Part shown: positions 24,545 through 31,989 of the stretch, one piece after another
Position numbering within the stretch: position 1 is the stretch's first letter
Layout of the letters: every line of letters starts with the position of its first letter
Source of the DNA: Gemmatimonadota bacterium
GTDB taxonomy: Bacteria > Latescibacterota > UBA2968 > UBA8231
Length of the DNA: 36,818 nucleotides
Direction: 5' to 3'
Assembly: GCA_009841115.1 (NCBI GenBank)
Contig: VXML01000105.1
Coordinates: 1 to 36,818, forward strand
Translations under genes and position numbers: made by a program
The notes under the pieces: model-generated
Databases searched by the model: none
What the model was told of the DNA's origin: nothing
Seen by the model: the letters and a program-made list of their open reading frames with translations, nothing else

Positions 24545-25570
24545 TCAGTCGGCGAGCACTTCTTGGGCATAGGCGAACAGGGCCGGGTTGCCGCCGGTGT
24601 GCAGGAAGATCGCCTCACCGTCAAGCCTGCCGTCGCGCACGTGGGCAAAAAGTCCGGCGAGGGCCTTGCTAGTGTACACCGGATCGAGGAGAATGCCCTC
24701 CTTGCGCGCCAAAGTACGCAAAGCATCCAAGCCGACGGGGGTGGGAATCCCGTACCCCTCGCCGACGAAGGAATCGTCGTTGTCAAAGTCAGCGGCACTC
24801 ATGGCAACGTCGAGGCCGAGGCGGCAGGCGGCTTGATTGGCAATGGCGGCCATGTCCTCGTGGCGGTTCTCGACATTGGCGATAGGGCAAAAGCCACGCA
24901 CTTGGATCGGCGATTCGATATAGGCTAAGCCCAAAGCTAAGCCAGCTTGGGTAGTGTCGAGGGCGGAGAGGTAGAGGTAGGACGGATTGATGCCTTGCTC
25001 TTGGCATTGGCGGGCAATCTCTACTCCCGCTTCGGCATAGGCGATGGCGTCGAGGTCGATCGTATCTTCGCGGCGCGGCCAGTACGCGTTTTTCCCCTGT
25101 GCGGAAAGCTCTTCGACCTTGGCTTGTAGAGCGTCTTGTTGGCCGCACTTATCGCTTTCCGCTAGGACGGTGATCTGTGCGCCGAGCAGGTGCTGTAGCA
25201 GGTTGTTGCCCTGCGATTCAGTGCGGTCGATTGCGCGAACTGGACGGAGGATCAAGTGCAGTTCCAAGTCTAGCTTGGCGCAGGCCGCGGCGAGTTGGCG
25301 GCAGTAGTTGGACTGCACCGCCGCGCCCGCGACGATGGTGTCAGCCCCTTTGGCCAAGGCATCGGCCAAGGCAAACTCAAACATCCGCGTCTTGTTGCCG
25401 CCAAAGGCCAAACCGGTCAGGTCGTCGCGCTTGATGAAGAGCGCGGGGCTATCGAGGTGATCGATCAGGCGCGGCAGCGGCTCCAGCGGAGTCGGGCGGA
25501 TTGAGGCTAGCTGGACGCGGGGTAGCTCGGCAATGGCGGCGGTAAGGGCGTTCGCTTTGGCGGCGTTCAT
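24545..25570 (-). CDS. PLP-dependent lyase, D-cysteine desulfhydrase / cysteate sulfo-lyase (CuyA) / ACC deaminase family
   Basis: A 341-residue fold-type II PLP enzyme. The cofactor lysine is K60 in FGGNKTRMFEF; QSNYCRQ (86-92) and HTGGNPALFAY (324-334) are family blocks. Compared with D-cysteine desulfhydrase as I recall it, the loop expected as GSAGTHAG reads SALDTTQAG (202-210) and the GGSNALG region reads REDTIDLD (167-174), so the active site is clearly different. Because it abuts a TauE/SafE exporter, cysteate sulfo-lyase (cysteate to pyruvate, ammonia and sulfite) is a good hypothesis; a desulfhydrase or another beta-eliminating activity remains possible. The ATG at 25570 overlaps the upstream oxidoreductase stop (ATGA) and has AAAGGA upstream; a longer in-frame extension was rejected. 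Confidence 0.85.
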   Translation of the reverse strand: MNAAKANALTAAIAELPRVQLASIRPTPLEPLPRLIDHLDSPALFIKRDDLTGLAFGGNKTRMFEFALADALAKGADTIVAGAAVQSNYCRQLAAACAKLDLELHLILRPVRAIDRTESQGNNLLQHLLGAQITVLAESDKCGQQDALQAKVEELSAQGKNAYWPRREDTIDLDAIAYAEAGVEIARQCQEQGINPSYLYLSALDTTQAGLALGLAYIESPIQVRGFCPIANVENRHEDMAAIANQAACRLGLDVAMSAADFDNDDSFVGEGYGIPTPVGLDALRTLARKEGILLDPVYTSKALAGLFAHVRDGRLDGEAIFLHTGGNPALFAYAQEVLAD

Positions 25571-26667
25571 GTGGTGCATTCCTTTGGCCAACCTTGGGGC
25601 GGCAGTTGGGAGAGGCGGTTTTGGCGGTGACACTCTTCGATGACGGCGATCTGCACGCGCACCTGTTGCGGCGTGATCTCGGGTTGGGCTGCTTCCCGCA
25701 ACGCAGCAAATACGCCGTCGTAATAGGCGTTGGACATATAGGTAAATGCGTCTTGCTCGTCCTCGTTCGGTGCCCAGGATCGCTCGATCATTTTTAGCTC
25801 TTCGCGGCAATAGCTCGGGCCGGGCAGTGGGCTGCGGATGAGCGATTGCTCGGGCACCTTTTGCGGATCGTAGTAGCGCCAAGCCAGCCCCGCAGGGCCG
25901 CCGGAAAGGCCACCACGCTCGCCGTGGACGGTGTACATGGGCTGTGGGAAAGTAGTGCAGGAGGAGATTTCCACGTCGATGACGGGTTTGTCTTTGGTGC
26001 GCAGCAGAATTTTTACGTAATCCTCGGCGTCGCCGAAGGTGTTCGCGCGATCCATGGCGCAGAGGATTTGGTCCGGCACCTTGAAGTCGAGCAGACGCAT
26101 GGCTTGATCCATGGGATGCGGGCCAGTGTTGAGCAGGTTGCCACCCCGGTATTCCTGCACGGTCTGCCAGTCCCAGCGGCGGGCGAAGCCGCTGAAGGAA
26201 ATCGAGACTTGGACGATGCGGCCGAGGACGCCCGAATCAATGACCTGGATCATCTTTTGGAATTGGGGCGCGTTGCGCGACTGCTGGAAGGGCAGGAGCA
26301 GGCGATCGGCCTCGCGGGCAGCGGCGATCATGGTGTCGAGTTCGGCCACGCTCCAAGCGAGGGGTTTTTCGCAGACGGTGTGATGGCCGGCGCTAAGGGA
26401 ATCGATGGTGGCTTGAGGATGGAGGTGGCTGGGTAGGGCGTTGACCACCAAGTTGATGTCGCCGCGTGCGAGAATGTCGCGGTAGTCGGCGTACGCGTCG
26501 CATCCCATTTCACTTTGGGCGCGCTGGCGGCGGTCCTCAAGGAGGTCGGCGACGGCGACTATTTGGTACTTATGCGGGGCGGTCTTGAAGTAGCGGCAGT
26601 GAATGTCAAGGCCGGAGCGGCCTTGGCCGAGAACGGCGACGCGAATGGGTTCTTTTTCTGTAGGCAA
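25567..26667 (-). CDS. Gfo/Idh/MocA-family oxidoreductase
   Basis: A 366-residue NAD(P)-dependent dehydrogenase with RVAVLGQGRSGLD (9-21) as the nucleotide-binding loop, EKP (100-102) with catalytic Lys101, and a C-terminal substrate domain (GGNLLNTGPHPMDQAMRLL). It begins most likely at TTG 26667, which has CGGAG nine bases upstream and leaves the usual short leader before the Rossmann strand; no ATG lies nearby, and the in-frame extension to 26904 enters the divergent promoter region. First of three tightly linked genes with the PLP lyase (ATGA overlap) and TauE/SafE exporter. The pairing suggests it oxidises or prepares the compound that the lyase splits. It belongs to a different subfamily from the oxidoreductase at 3132. 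Confidence 0.87.
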   Translation of the reverse strand: MPTEKEPIRVAVLGQGRSGLDIHCRYFKTAPHKYQIVAVADLLEDRRQRAQSEMGCDAYADYRDILARGDINLVVNALPSHLHPQATIDSLSAGHHTVCEKPLAWSVAELDTMIAAAREADRLLLPFQQSRNAPQFQKMIQVIDSGVLGRIVQVSISFSGFARRWDWQTVQEYRGGNLLNTGPHPMDQAMRLLDFKVPDQILCAMDRANTFGDAEDYVKILLRTKDKPVIDVEISSCTTFPQPMYTVHGERGGLSGGPAGLAWRYYDPQKVPEQSLIRSPLPGPSYCREELKMIERSWAPNEDEQDAFTYMSNAYYDGVFAALREAAQPEITPQQVRVQIAVIEECHRQNRLSQLPPQGWPKECTT

Positions 26668-26795
26668 TTTGGGTGGCTCCGAGTAGAGGTGGGCGTTTAT
26701 GTTGGGGGTTGAGAGGAAGGGTGTCAAGGGTTTGTAAAGGGATGGTGGGATGCGTAGTTTACCGTGGTGGCATAGGATGATAGCGAGGAGAAAGT

Positions 26796-27554
26796 ATGAA
26801 ACACGTCCGGCTCGATAGGTTGGACCCGAAGGGCGGCCCGGTCTTTCCGAAATTGCGGCAACAGACGCCGTGGGGCGCATTTGACTATTGGACCTTGGCA
26901 CCAAGGAAAGAGTGCCCGGTGAAAGGTATAGGAATAGCTTGTGAACAGGGCTATGTATTTACGGGCGGATCGGTGGAGTTGACCGTGCGGCAGCAGCGAA
27001 TAGAAAGCGGAGAAGGGGCCGGGTTTATTGTCATAGCTAACAGATGCGATCATGTGCTGAAAAACTTGACCAACATGCCTGTGCAAGTGCTGCGCATGCG
27101 CGTCGCGATGGTTAGGGACTCAGGTACAAATCAAGATGTGCCGCTCAAGGCCGGCACCTTTGACGCGCAAGCATTAAACTGGCGGGATGCTATTCACGGC
27201 GGCTGTGGGCAGATCGCCACCCGGCATGTGCTCTCACCCGATGACTTCTACAGTGATTGGACCTTTCTCGATCACGCGGTCCTCAGCCCAAGAGGATCGG
27301 TAGGGTACCACTATCATGACTTTCTCGAAGAGAGCTTTGTGGTGCTGAGGGGAAAGGGGTGGATGACGATTGATGACGAGCCCTTTACAGTGGGACCAAA
27401 GTCGGTTACTTGGCAGGGCTTTGAACAGAAGCACGGCATCTACAATCCCGGGCCAGAAAAGCTGGAGTTTGTGCGCATCGCCGTGAAACAAGTAGATAAA
27501 GAGTACACGACCATTGACTTGCACGACGATTTGTCGGCACGGCGACCGAAGTAA
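26796..27554 (+). CDS. Bicupin-type cupin-domain protein
   Basis: A 252-residue protein of two cupin halves. The C-terminal cupin is intact: GYHYHDFLEES gives H172, H174 and E178, and QKHGIYN gives H213, the usual 3-His-1-Glu metal site. The N-terminal half (about 25-105) has the barrel pattern but lacks the histidines, so it is probably structural. Start ATG at 26796 has GAGGAG seven bases upstream. Cytoplasmic, first of five plus-strand genes extending to 31970, 39 bp before an HTH gene. Cupins of this kind act as sugar or keto-acid isomerases, dioxygenases or binding proteins; the activity cannot be chosen here. Confidence 0.83.
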   Translation: MKHVRLDRLDPKGGPVFPKLRQQTPWGAFDYWTLAPRKECPVKGIGIACEQGYVFTGGSVELTVRQQRIESGEGAGFIVIANRCDHVLKNLTNMPVQVLRMRVAMVRDSGTNQDVPLKAGTFDAQALNWRDAIHGGCGQIATRHVLSPDDFYSDWTFLDHAVLSPRGSVGYHYHDFLEESFVVLRGKGWMTIDDEPFTVGPKSVTWQGFEQKHGIYNPGPEKLEFVRIAVKQVDKEYTTIDLHDDLSARRPK

Positions 27555-27593
27555 TCAACTTCAAGAGCACTTGCAACGGACGGGAGAATGACC

Positions 27594-27920
27594 ATGATCG
27601 TCACACTCAAAGAAGTTCTCGACTCCTTACCGCCCGAGCGGCGGGCAGAGATCGACCGTCGATACGAGGAATTGCTCAACGAAGTAGAGTCCCTCAAGGA
27701 ACTGAGGTCCTTGTCAAAGCTATCTCAAGCCAAGATGGCCGAGGTACTAAAAATCAGCCAGCCCGCCGTCTCCAAGCTCGAGAAGCAGACCGACATGTAT
27801 CTTTCCACCCTGCGCGGCTATGTGGAGGCCATGGGCGGCGAGATGGACATCGTCATTCGCCTGCCCAACCGGGAGCCTGTAAAGGTCAAATCGCTGAAGG
27901 CCATGGCTGGTAACACCTAA
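27594..27920 (+). CDS. XRE-type HTH protein resembling a HigA antitoxin, orphan
   Basis: A 108-residue DNA-binding protein. An acidic, helical N-terminus (LPPERRAEIDRRYEELLNEVE) precedes a helix-turn-helix at about 43-64 (LSQAKMAEVLKISQPAVSKLE), then the TDMYLSTLRGYVEAMGG segment typical of HigA-type antitoxins and XRE regulators partnering RelE/HigB toxins. The ATG at 27594 has GGGAGA seven bases upstream; the ATG at 27588 is too close to it. No toxin gene is adjacent: 39 bp upstream is a cupin, 53 bp downstream a DUF3500 gene. It may therefore be a solitary antitoxin, or a regulator of the surrounding sugar-type operon. Confidence 0.85.
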   Translation: MIVTLKEVLDSLPPERRAEIDRRYEELLNEVESLKELRSLSKLSQAKMAEVLKISQPAVSKLEKQTDMYLSTLRGYVEAMGGEMDIVIRLPNREPVKVKSLKAMAGNT

Positions 27921-27973
27921 AACTACGCGCCATGGGCCACACTAGCCCTTTCTTGCCAAAGGAGACGTTTGCA

Positions 27974-28957
27974 ATGGCAGCAAAAAGCACAAACCAAACC
28001 AATACAGTACAGCGCATGGCCGAGGCCGCTAGCAACTTCCTCGCATCACTGGACGAGTCGGAGCGCCAGAAAGTAGTGATCGACTTTGCCGACAGCATGG
28101 AGCGCAAAAACTGGCACTACATTCCGAGGGAGCGCGCCGGATTGCCGCTAAAGGAAATGGATGCGCGACAGCGGGAGCTAGCGCACGCGCTAGTAGCAAC
28201 CGGAGTCAGCGCGTCGGGGTACGAAAAAGTCTCGACGATCATTTCGCTGGAGCCCATACTGGCCGAGTTAGAGGGAGCCGGGCGGCGTTTCCAGCGAGAC
28301 CCCGAGCTGTACTACATGAGCATTTTCGGCGAGCCGGGTGGAGACGCGCCCTGGGGCTGGCGCTTTGAGGGACATCACGTCTCGCTCAACCACACGATAG
28401 TAGAAGGTCGGCTGGGAACAACACCGTTGTTTTTTGGTTCCAACCCCGCTGAGGTGCGCCACGGCGAGCAAACTGGCCTGCGGGCTTTGCGCGAGGAAGA
28501 GGATCTGGGGCGGCAGCTTTTGCACGAATTGGACGGCGAACAGAAAGCAGTGGCCATCGTCAGTGCCGAAGCACCAAGGGACATCCTCACGACCAACGTG
28601 CCCCACGTGCGCGGCGAAGTCGAACCGGAGGGCTTGGGCAGTGCAGACATGAGCACAGCACAGCGTCAGATCTTGGACGCCTTGATCGAAGTGTACGTAC
28701 GGCGCTTGCCCGAAGCGGTGGCCGAAGCCGAATGGGCGCGACTCGGAGCAGCATATTTGCGGGCAGCGCACTTTGCTTGGGCTGGCGCAGAGGAACGCGG
28801 GGGACCGCACTACTACCGGGTGCAGGGACCGAGTTTCCTCGCCGAGTACGACAATACCCAAAACGACGCCAACCACATCCACGCAGTCTGGCGCGACCTG
28901 AACAACGATTTCGGCGAAGATCTGCTCAAGCGGCACTATCGGCAAAACCATAGATAG
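27974..28957 (+). CDS. DUF3500 family protein
   Basis: A 327-residue protein carrying the DUF3500 hallmarks: FADSMERKNWHYIPRERAGLPLKEM near residues 36-60 and GDAPWGWRFEGHHVSLNHT near residues 116-135, followed by FFGSNPAEVRHGEQTGLR. Biochemical function is unknown; the many conserved histidines (GHHVSLNH, NHIHAVW) suggest a metal or acid-base site, but this is only inference. The ATG at 27974 has GGAGA about ten bases upstream; an ATG at 27932 in frame lacks a ribosome site. No convincing signal peptide, so probably cytoplasmic. It lies between the HTH gene and the GH13 gene, both on the same strand and within about 55 bp. Confidence 0.87.
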   Translation: MAAKSTNQTNTVQRMAEAASNFLASLDESERQKVVIDFADSMERKNWHYIPRERAGLPLKEMDARQRELAHALVATGVSASGYEKVSTIISLEPILAELEGAGRRFQRDPELYYMSIFGEPGGDAPWGWRFEGHHVSLNHTIVEGRLGTTPLFFGSNPAEVRHGEQTGLRALREEEDLGRQLLHELDGEQKAVAIVSAEAPRDILTTNVPHVRGEVEPEGLGSADMSTAQRQILDALIEVYVRRLPEAVAEAEWARLGAAYLRAAHFAWAGAEERGGPHYYRVQGPSFLAEYDNTQNDANHIHAVWRDLNNDFGEDLLKRHYRQNHR

Positions 28958-29013
28958 TTGTCGGAAGTGCGAATTGCGAAGTATCAGTTCCTAATTCTTT
29001 TGGAGAGAATTCT

Positions 29014-31140
29014 TTGACCGTTACGGCCGTCTTCGGCTTACGCGCCGCCTTCTACGAACAATTGCACTGCCGCTACCAGCGCCACCAGTTCGACAACTGG
29101 CAGGTCTGGGGCGGCAACGTGACCATTGAAATCGACGGTCGGGTTTGCGGGCCGCCCCTCGCTAGGGCCTATATCGAACCTAACAAGACGGCTGCCATTG
29201 CCCGAGTGCGCTGCGAGCTTTTCGTCGCCGCCGTTGACCCGCGCGAAGTCCAGCCGGGAGATGTGGATGCGCGGCTGTGGACAGATGCTAACGGGACAAA
29301 TGATTACGTGGAGATGCGGCTGCTTGTCGATGCGGAAGGCGTCCCCGTCCTCGCTGGTAACAACCTCGTCTTTGAGTCGGAGACTTTCGCGCTTGAGCGT
29401 ACCGGCACCTTCAACTACGCGGTGGAGTTTTCTGCCGACAGCTACGCCGAGGCCGGGCGCAAGGAGTGGATCAGCCTCAACGACTTGGCTGAAAACCGCG
29501 ACGGGGTCGTCGTCGTCAGCCCGGAGTGGGTGCGCAAGGGGCCGACGGTCGCCGAGGTGTGCGTGCGCAAGGTCGGTGCCGAGATCGAGGTCGAGGGAGG
29601 CCGCTTCCGCTCGGGCCGGCTCGTCGAACTGACGCGGCGCTTAGAGGACATACCTGCCGACGTGATCTACTTACTGCCCTTTTTTCGTCCGGGTTTTGCG
29701 GACCTGCACACCGGCGCGGATGTGCGCAAGGGTGCCCTCGGCAGCGTCTATGCGGCACAGGATTTTTTCCAGATTGATCCCGAGCTAGTTTCGCCGATCG
29801 AGGAAGTAGATTGGAGGTCGCTGGTAGCGGAAGGTTTCGTGCTCCCAGACGAGATGGAAGGTCTCGCCGGGCTGTCAGCGGCCCAAGTGGAAAAGGCACT
29901 CGGCCGCGACGCCTTCGTCCAACTCGTCGGTCGCGCCCAGCTACGCGCCCTCACCCGGCGGGCACACGCGCTCGACAAGAAGGTCATCTTCGACTTGGTG
30001 CTGATGCAGAGCAGCCGCGACTGCCCGCTGATCGCCGAGCATCCCGAGTGGTATCTGCGCGATGAACGCGGGGTGCCGCAAATCCACCAGATCGCTTGGC
30101 TGGTCTATTCGGACGTGGCGCTCTTTGACTTGGTTTACAATCAGCCGTTGCAAGAGTACCTGTTGGAGATCGCCCCGTATTGGATCGAGCAATGCGGATT
30201 CGATGGGGTGCGCATCGACGCCAGCCAGACCATTGACCGGCCCTTTCTCAAAAAGCTCAAGAACCGCATTCAAGCTGTCTCACCCGAGGCGTTGGTGTTG
30301 GGCGAGACGCTGTGTCCGTTGACGGAGGCAGTGGACGTCCCAGCAGATGCGATCTACGCGCTCTTAGTTGACTTTCACCGCGACACCGAGCACGCCCATC
30401 CCCTCATCGATTTTCTAGAGGAGATGAATCGCACCTTCGCGCCCGGCACCGTGGCCATGGCCTACTTTGAAAACCACGACAGCCCGCGCGCCACCCAAGT
30501 ATGGCACGAGCGATTCCACGAACTTTTGCAGTGCGACGAGCAGGCGCGGGACTACTGGCAGGGCCTCACCTGTCCCATCCAGTCGGATGCGGGGAACCGT
30601 GCGCTGCTGATGGCACTGCTCAAGAATTTGCAGGCCGCCCTGATCGACTGTTCGGCCGGTTCGGCCTCTAAGTGCAATCTGACGCGGGGCTTGGAACTAG
30701 GTAGCGAGTGGGGCGAGGAAACGCGCACCGACTTTGAAAACGAAACCCTCCTGCACTTCGACTGGGCCGAGCGCGAGCCGCACGCCAGCCTAGCGAGGGC
30801 CTACGAGTGTCTTTTCGCACTGCAAAAGGAATGGCCAGAATTCTGCGACGGAGAGGTGTACTTCCACCGCAACGAGTTCGCAGGCGGCGACCCAGACGAC
30901 CGCATTCTGGCGTATGTGCGCTATACTGAGCGGAGTGCGCTTTTAGTATCCCACAACTTCGACCCGCACACCGCGCGGCGAGCTTTCTACCACTTCGATT
31001 ATCTACCGCAGCCGCCCACATCGCGCCAAAAATGCTTCGACACGTACGAAGCCCTTGCGATTGAGGCTATACCCGCCAGCGACGAGATCTCGGAGGTCAG
31101 CCTCATGCCACTACAGACGCAGGTGTGGCGACTTTACTGA
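29014..31140 (+). CDS. GH13-family alpha-glucan enzyme, GlgE (maltosyltransferase)-like
   Basis: A 708-residue protein with an N-terminal beta domain (1-170), a GH13 barrel (about 200-600) and a C-terminal beta domain. Barrel motifs: FDGVRIDAS with nucleophile D402, VLGETL with acid E431, and YFENHDSPRA with H488 and D489. The first conserved region reads DLVLMQSSRDCPLIAEHPEWY instead of the amylase-type DxxxNH; the same lack of N-H and the following HPEW segment occur in GlgE maltosyltransferases. LPFFRPG near 221-227 recalls the LPPIHP turn of that family. Overall similarity to GlgE is partial, so a different alpha-glucan or disaccharide substrate is possible. The start is TTG at 29014 with GGAG eight bases upstream. 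No signal peptide, so intracellular. Confidence 0.8.
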   Translation: MTVTAVFGLRAAFYEQLHCRYQRHQFDNWQVWGGNVTIEIDGRVCGPPLARAYIEPNKTAAIARVRCELFVAAVDPREVQPGDVDARLWTDANGTNDYVEMRLLVDAEGVPVLAGNNLVFESETFALERTGTFNYAVEFSADSYAEAGRKEWISLNDLAENRDGVVVVSPEWVRKGPTVAEVCVRKVGAEIEVEGGRFRSGRLVELTRRLEDIPADVIYLLPFFRPGFADLHTGADVRKGALGSVYAAQDFFQIDPELVSPIEEVDWRSLVAEGFVLPDEMEGLAGLSAAQVEKALGRDAFVQLVGRAQLRALTRRAHALDKKVIFDLVLMQSSRDCPLIAEHPEWYLRDERGVPQIHQIAWLVYSDVALFDLVYNQPLQEYLLEIAPYWIEQCGFDGVRIDASQTIDRPFLKKLKNRIQAVSPEALVLGETLCPLTEAVDVPADAIYALLVDFHRDTEHAHPLIDFLEEMNRTFAPGTVAMAYFENHDSPRATQVWHERFHELLQCDEQARDYWQGLTCPIQSDAGNRALLMALLKNLQAALIDCSAGSASKCNLTRGLELGSEWGEETRTDFENETLLHFDWAEREPHASLARAYECLFALQKEWPEFCDGEVYFHRNEFAGGDPDDRILAYVRYTERSALLVSHNFDPHTARRAFYHFDYLPQPPTSRQKCFDTYEALAIEAIPASDEISEVSLMPLQTQVWRLY

Positions 31141-31163
31141 ACCTAAACAAGAGGAGTACGAAC

Positions 31164-31970
31164 ATGGCAAAAATCGGCGCAATCCACTACAACTGGCCCG
31201 GCTGCGACTTAGAGGGCTTCGCCCGGCGGGCCAGCGAAATCGGCTATCGCTACTGCGAGTTGCAGATCCGCGACATCTGGGATGGCGAGTCCAAAAACGG
31301 CGAGCAGACAGCCGAGGCCACGCGCGAATTGTTGGCCAAATACGGGATGCAAGCCTCGGCAGTAGCGGCTGGCAACGACTTCCTGCAAGCCGATCCCCGC
31401 GACTTGGACGCGCAAATCGAGCGCTACCGCTACATCTGCCAGATCATCCCCATAACTGGCACCGACATCGTGCGCTCGGACGGCGGCTGGAACCGCAACG
31501 GCGACGTCCCAGAGGACCAGTGGGACGGCATGATGCTCGAAGCCTTCAAGCGCTGCGCCGATTTTCTCGAAGAGTACGATGTGCGGATTGCCCTCGACAA
31601 CCACGGGATTTCCACCAACGACGGCGACTGGCAGTTAAGCCTAATCGAGCGAGTTGGCTCGGACCGGCTCGGCGTCAATTTGGACACCATGAACTACCGC
31701 TGGTTCGGTCACGAACTAGACCGAATCGACCACTTCTATGAAATACTGGCTCCGCACGTCTTCCACACCCACATGAAGGACGGAACCGGCTCGCGGCAAA
31801 ATTACAAAGGGGCGGCATTGGGCGAGGGAGAAATCCATCTCGACCACGCGGTTCAGTGCCTCAAGGCAGCTGGCTACGACGGGGCTTGGACGGCTGAATA
31901 CGAAGGGCCGGAGACTGAGGGACAAGTGGGATACGAAAAGTGCTACCAGTGGCTGGTGTCGAACGTCTGA
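31164..31970 (+). CDS. Sugar phosphate isomerase/epimerase, xylose isomerase-like TIM barrel
   Basis: A 268-residue AP-endonuclease-2-fold protein. The metal-site residues of the family are found around D145 (ALDNHG, where Glu is more common), D174 (NLDTMN), H201 and H203 (FHTHMKDG), and E245 (TAEYEG). Typical strands are seen from IGAIHYNWPG to CELQIRDIWDG. Family members include hydroxypyruvate isomerase, tagatose-3-epimerase, inosose isomerase or dehydratase and L-ribulose-phosphate epimerase; motifs do not single one out. ATG at 31164 has GAGGAG seven bases upstream and lies 23 bp after the GH13 stop, so they are probably co-transcribed. It ends 19 bp before the convergent hrpA stop. Confidence 0.88.
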   Translation: MAKIGAIHYNWPGCDLEGFARRASEIGYRYCELQIRDIWDGESKNGEQTAEATRELLAKYGMQASAVAAGNDFLQADPRDLDAQIERYRYICQIIPITGTDIVRSDGGWNRNGDVPEDQWDGMMLEAFKRCADFLEEYDVRIALDNHGISTNDGDWQLSLIERVGSDRLGVNLDTMNYRWFGHELDRIDHFYEILAPHVFHTHMKDGTGSRQNYKGAALGEGEIHLDHAVQCLKAAGYDGAWTAEYEGPETEGQVGYEKCYQWLVSNV

Positions 31971-31989
31971 TAGTCGTTCTACGCGCGGA

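Noticed and set aside
26668..26904. 79-residue N-terminal extension of the Gfo/Idh/MocA gene at 25567
   Set aside because: Covers the divergent spacer and the cupin start, and precedes the natural start of the Rossmann fold; the TTG at 26667 has a ribosome site.
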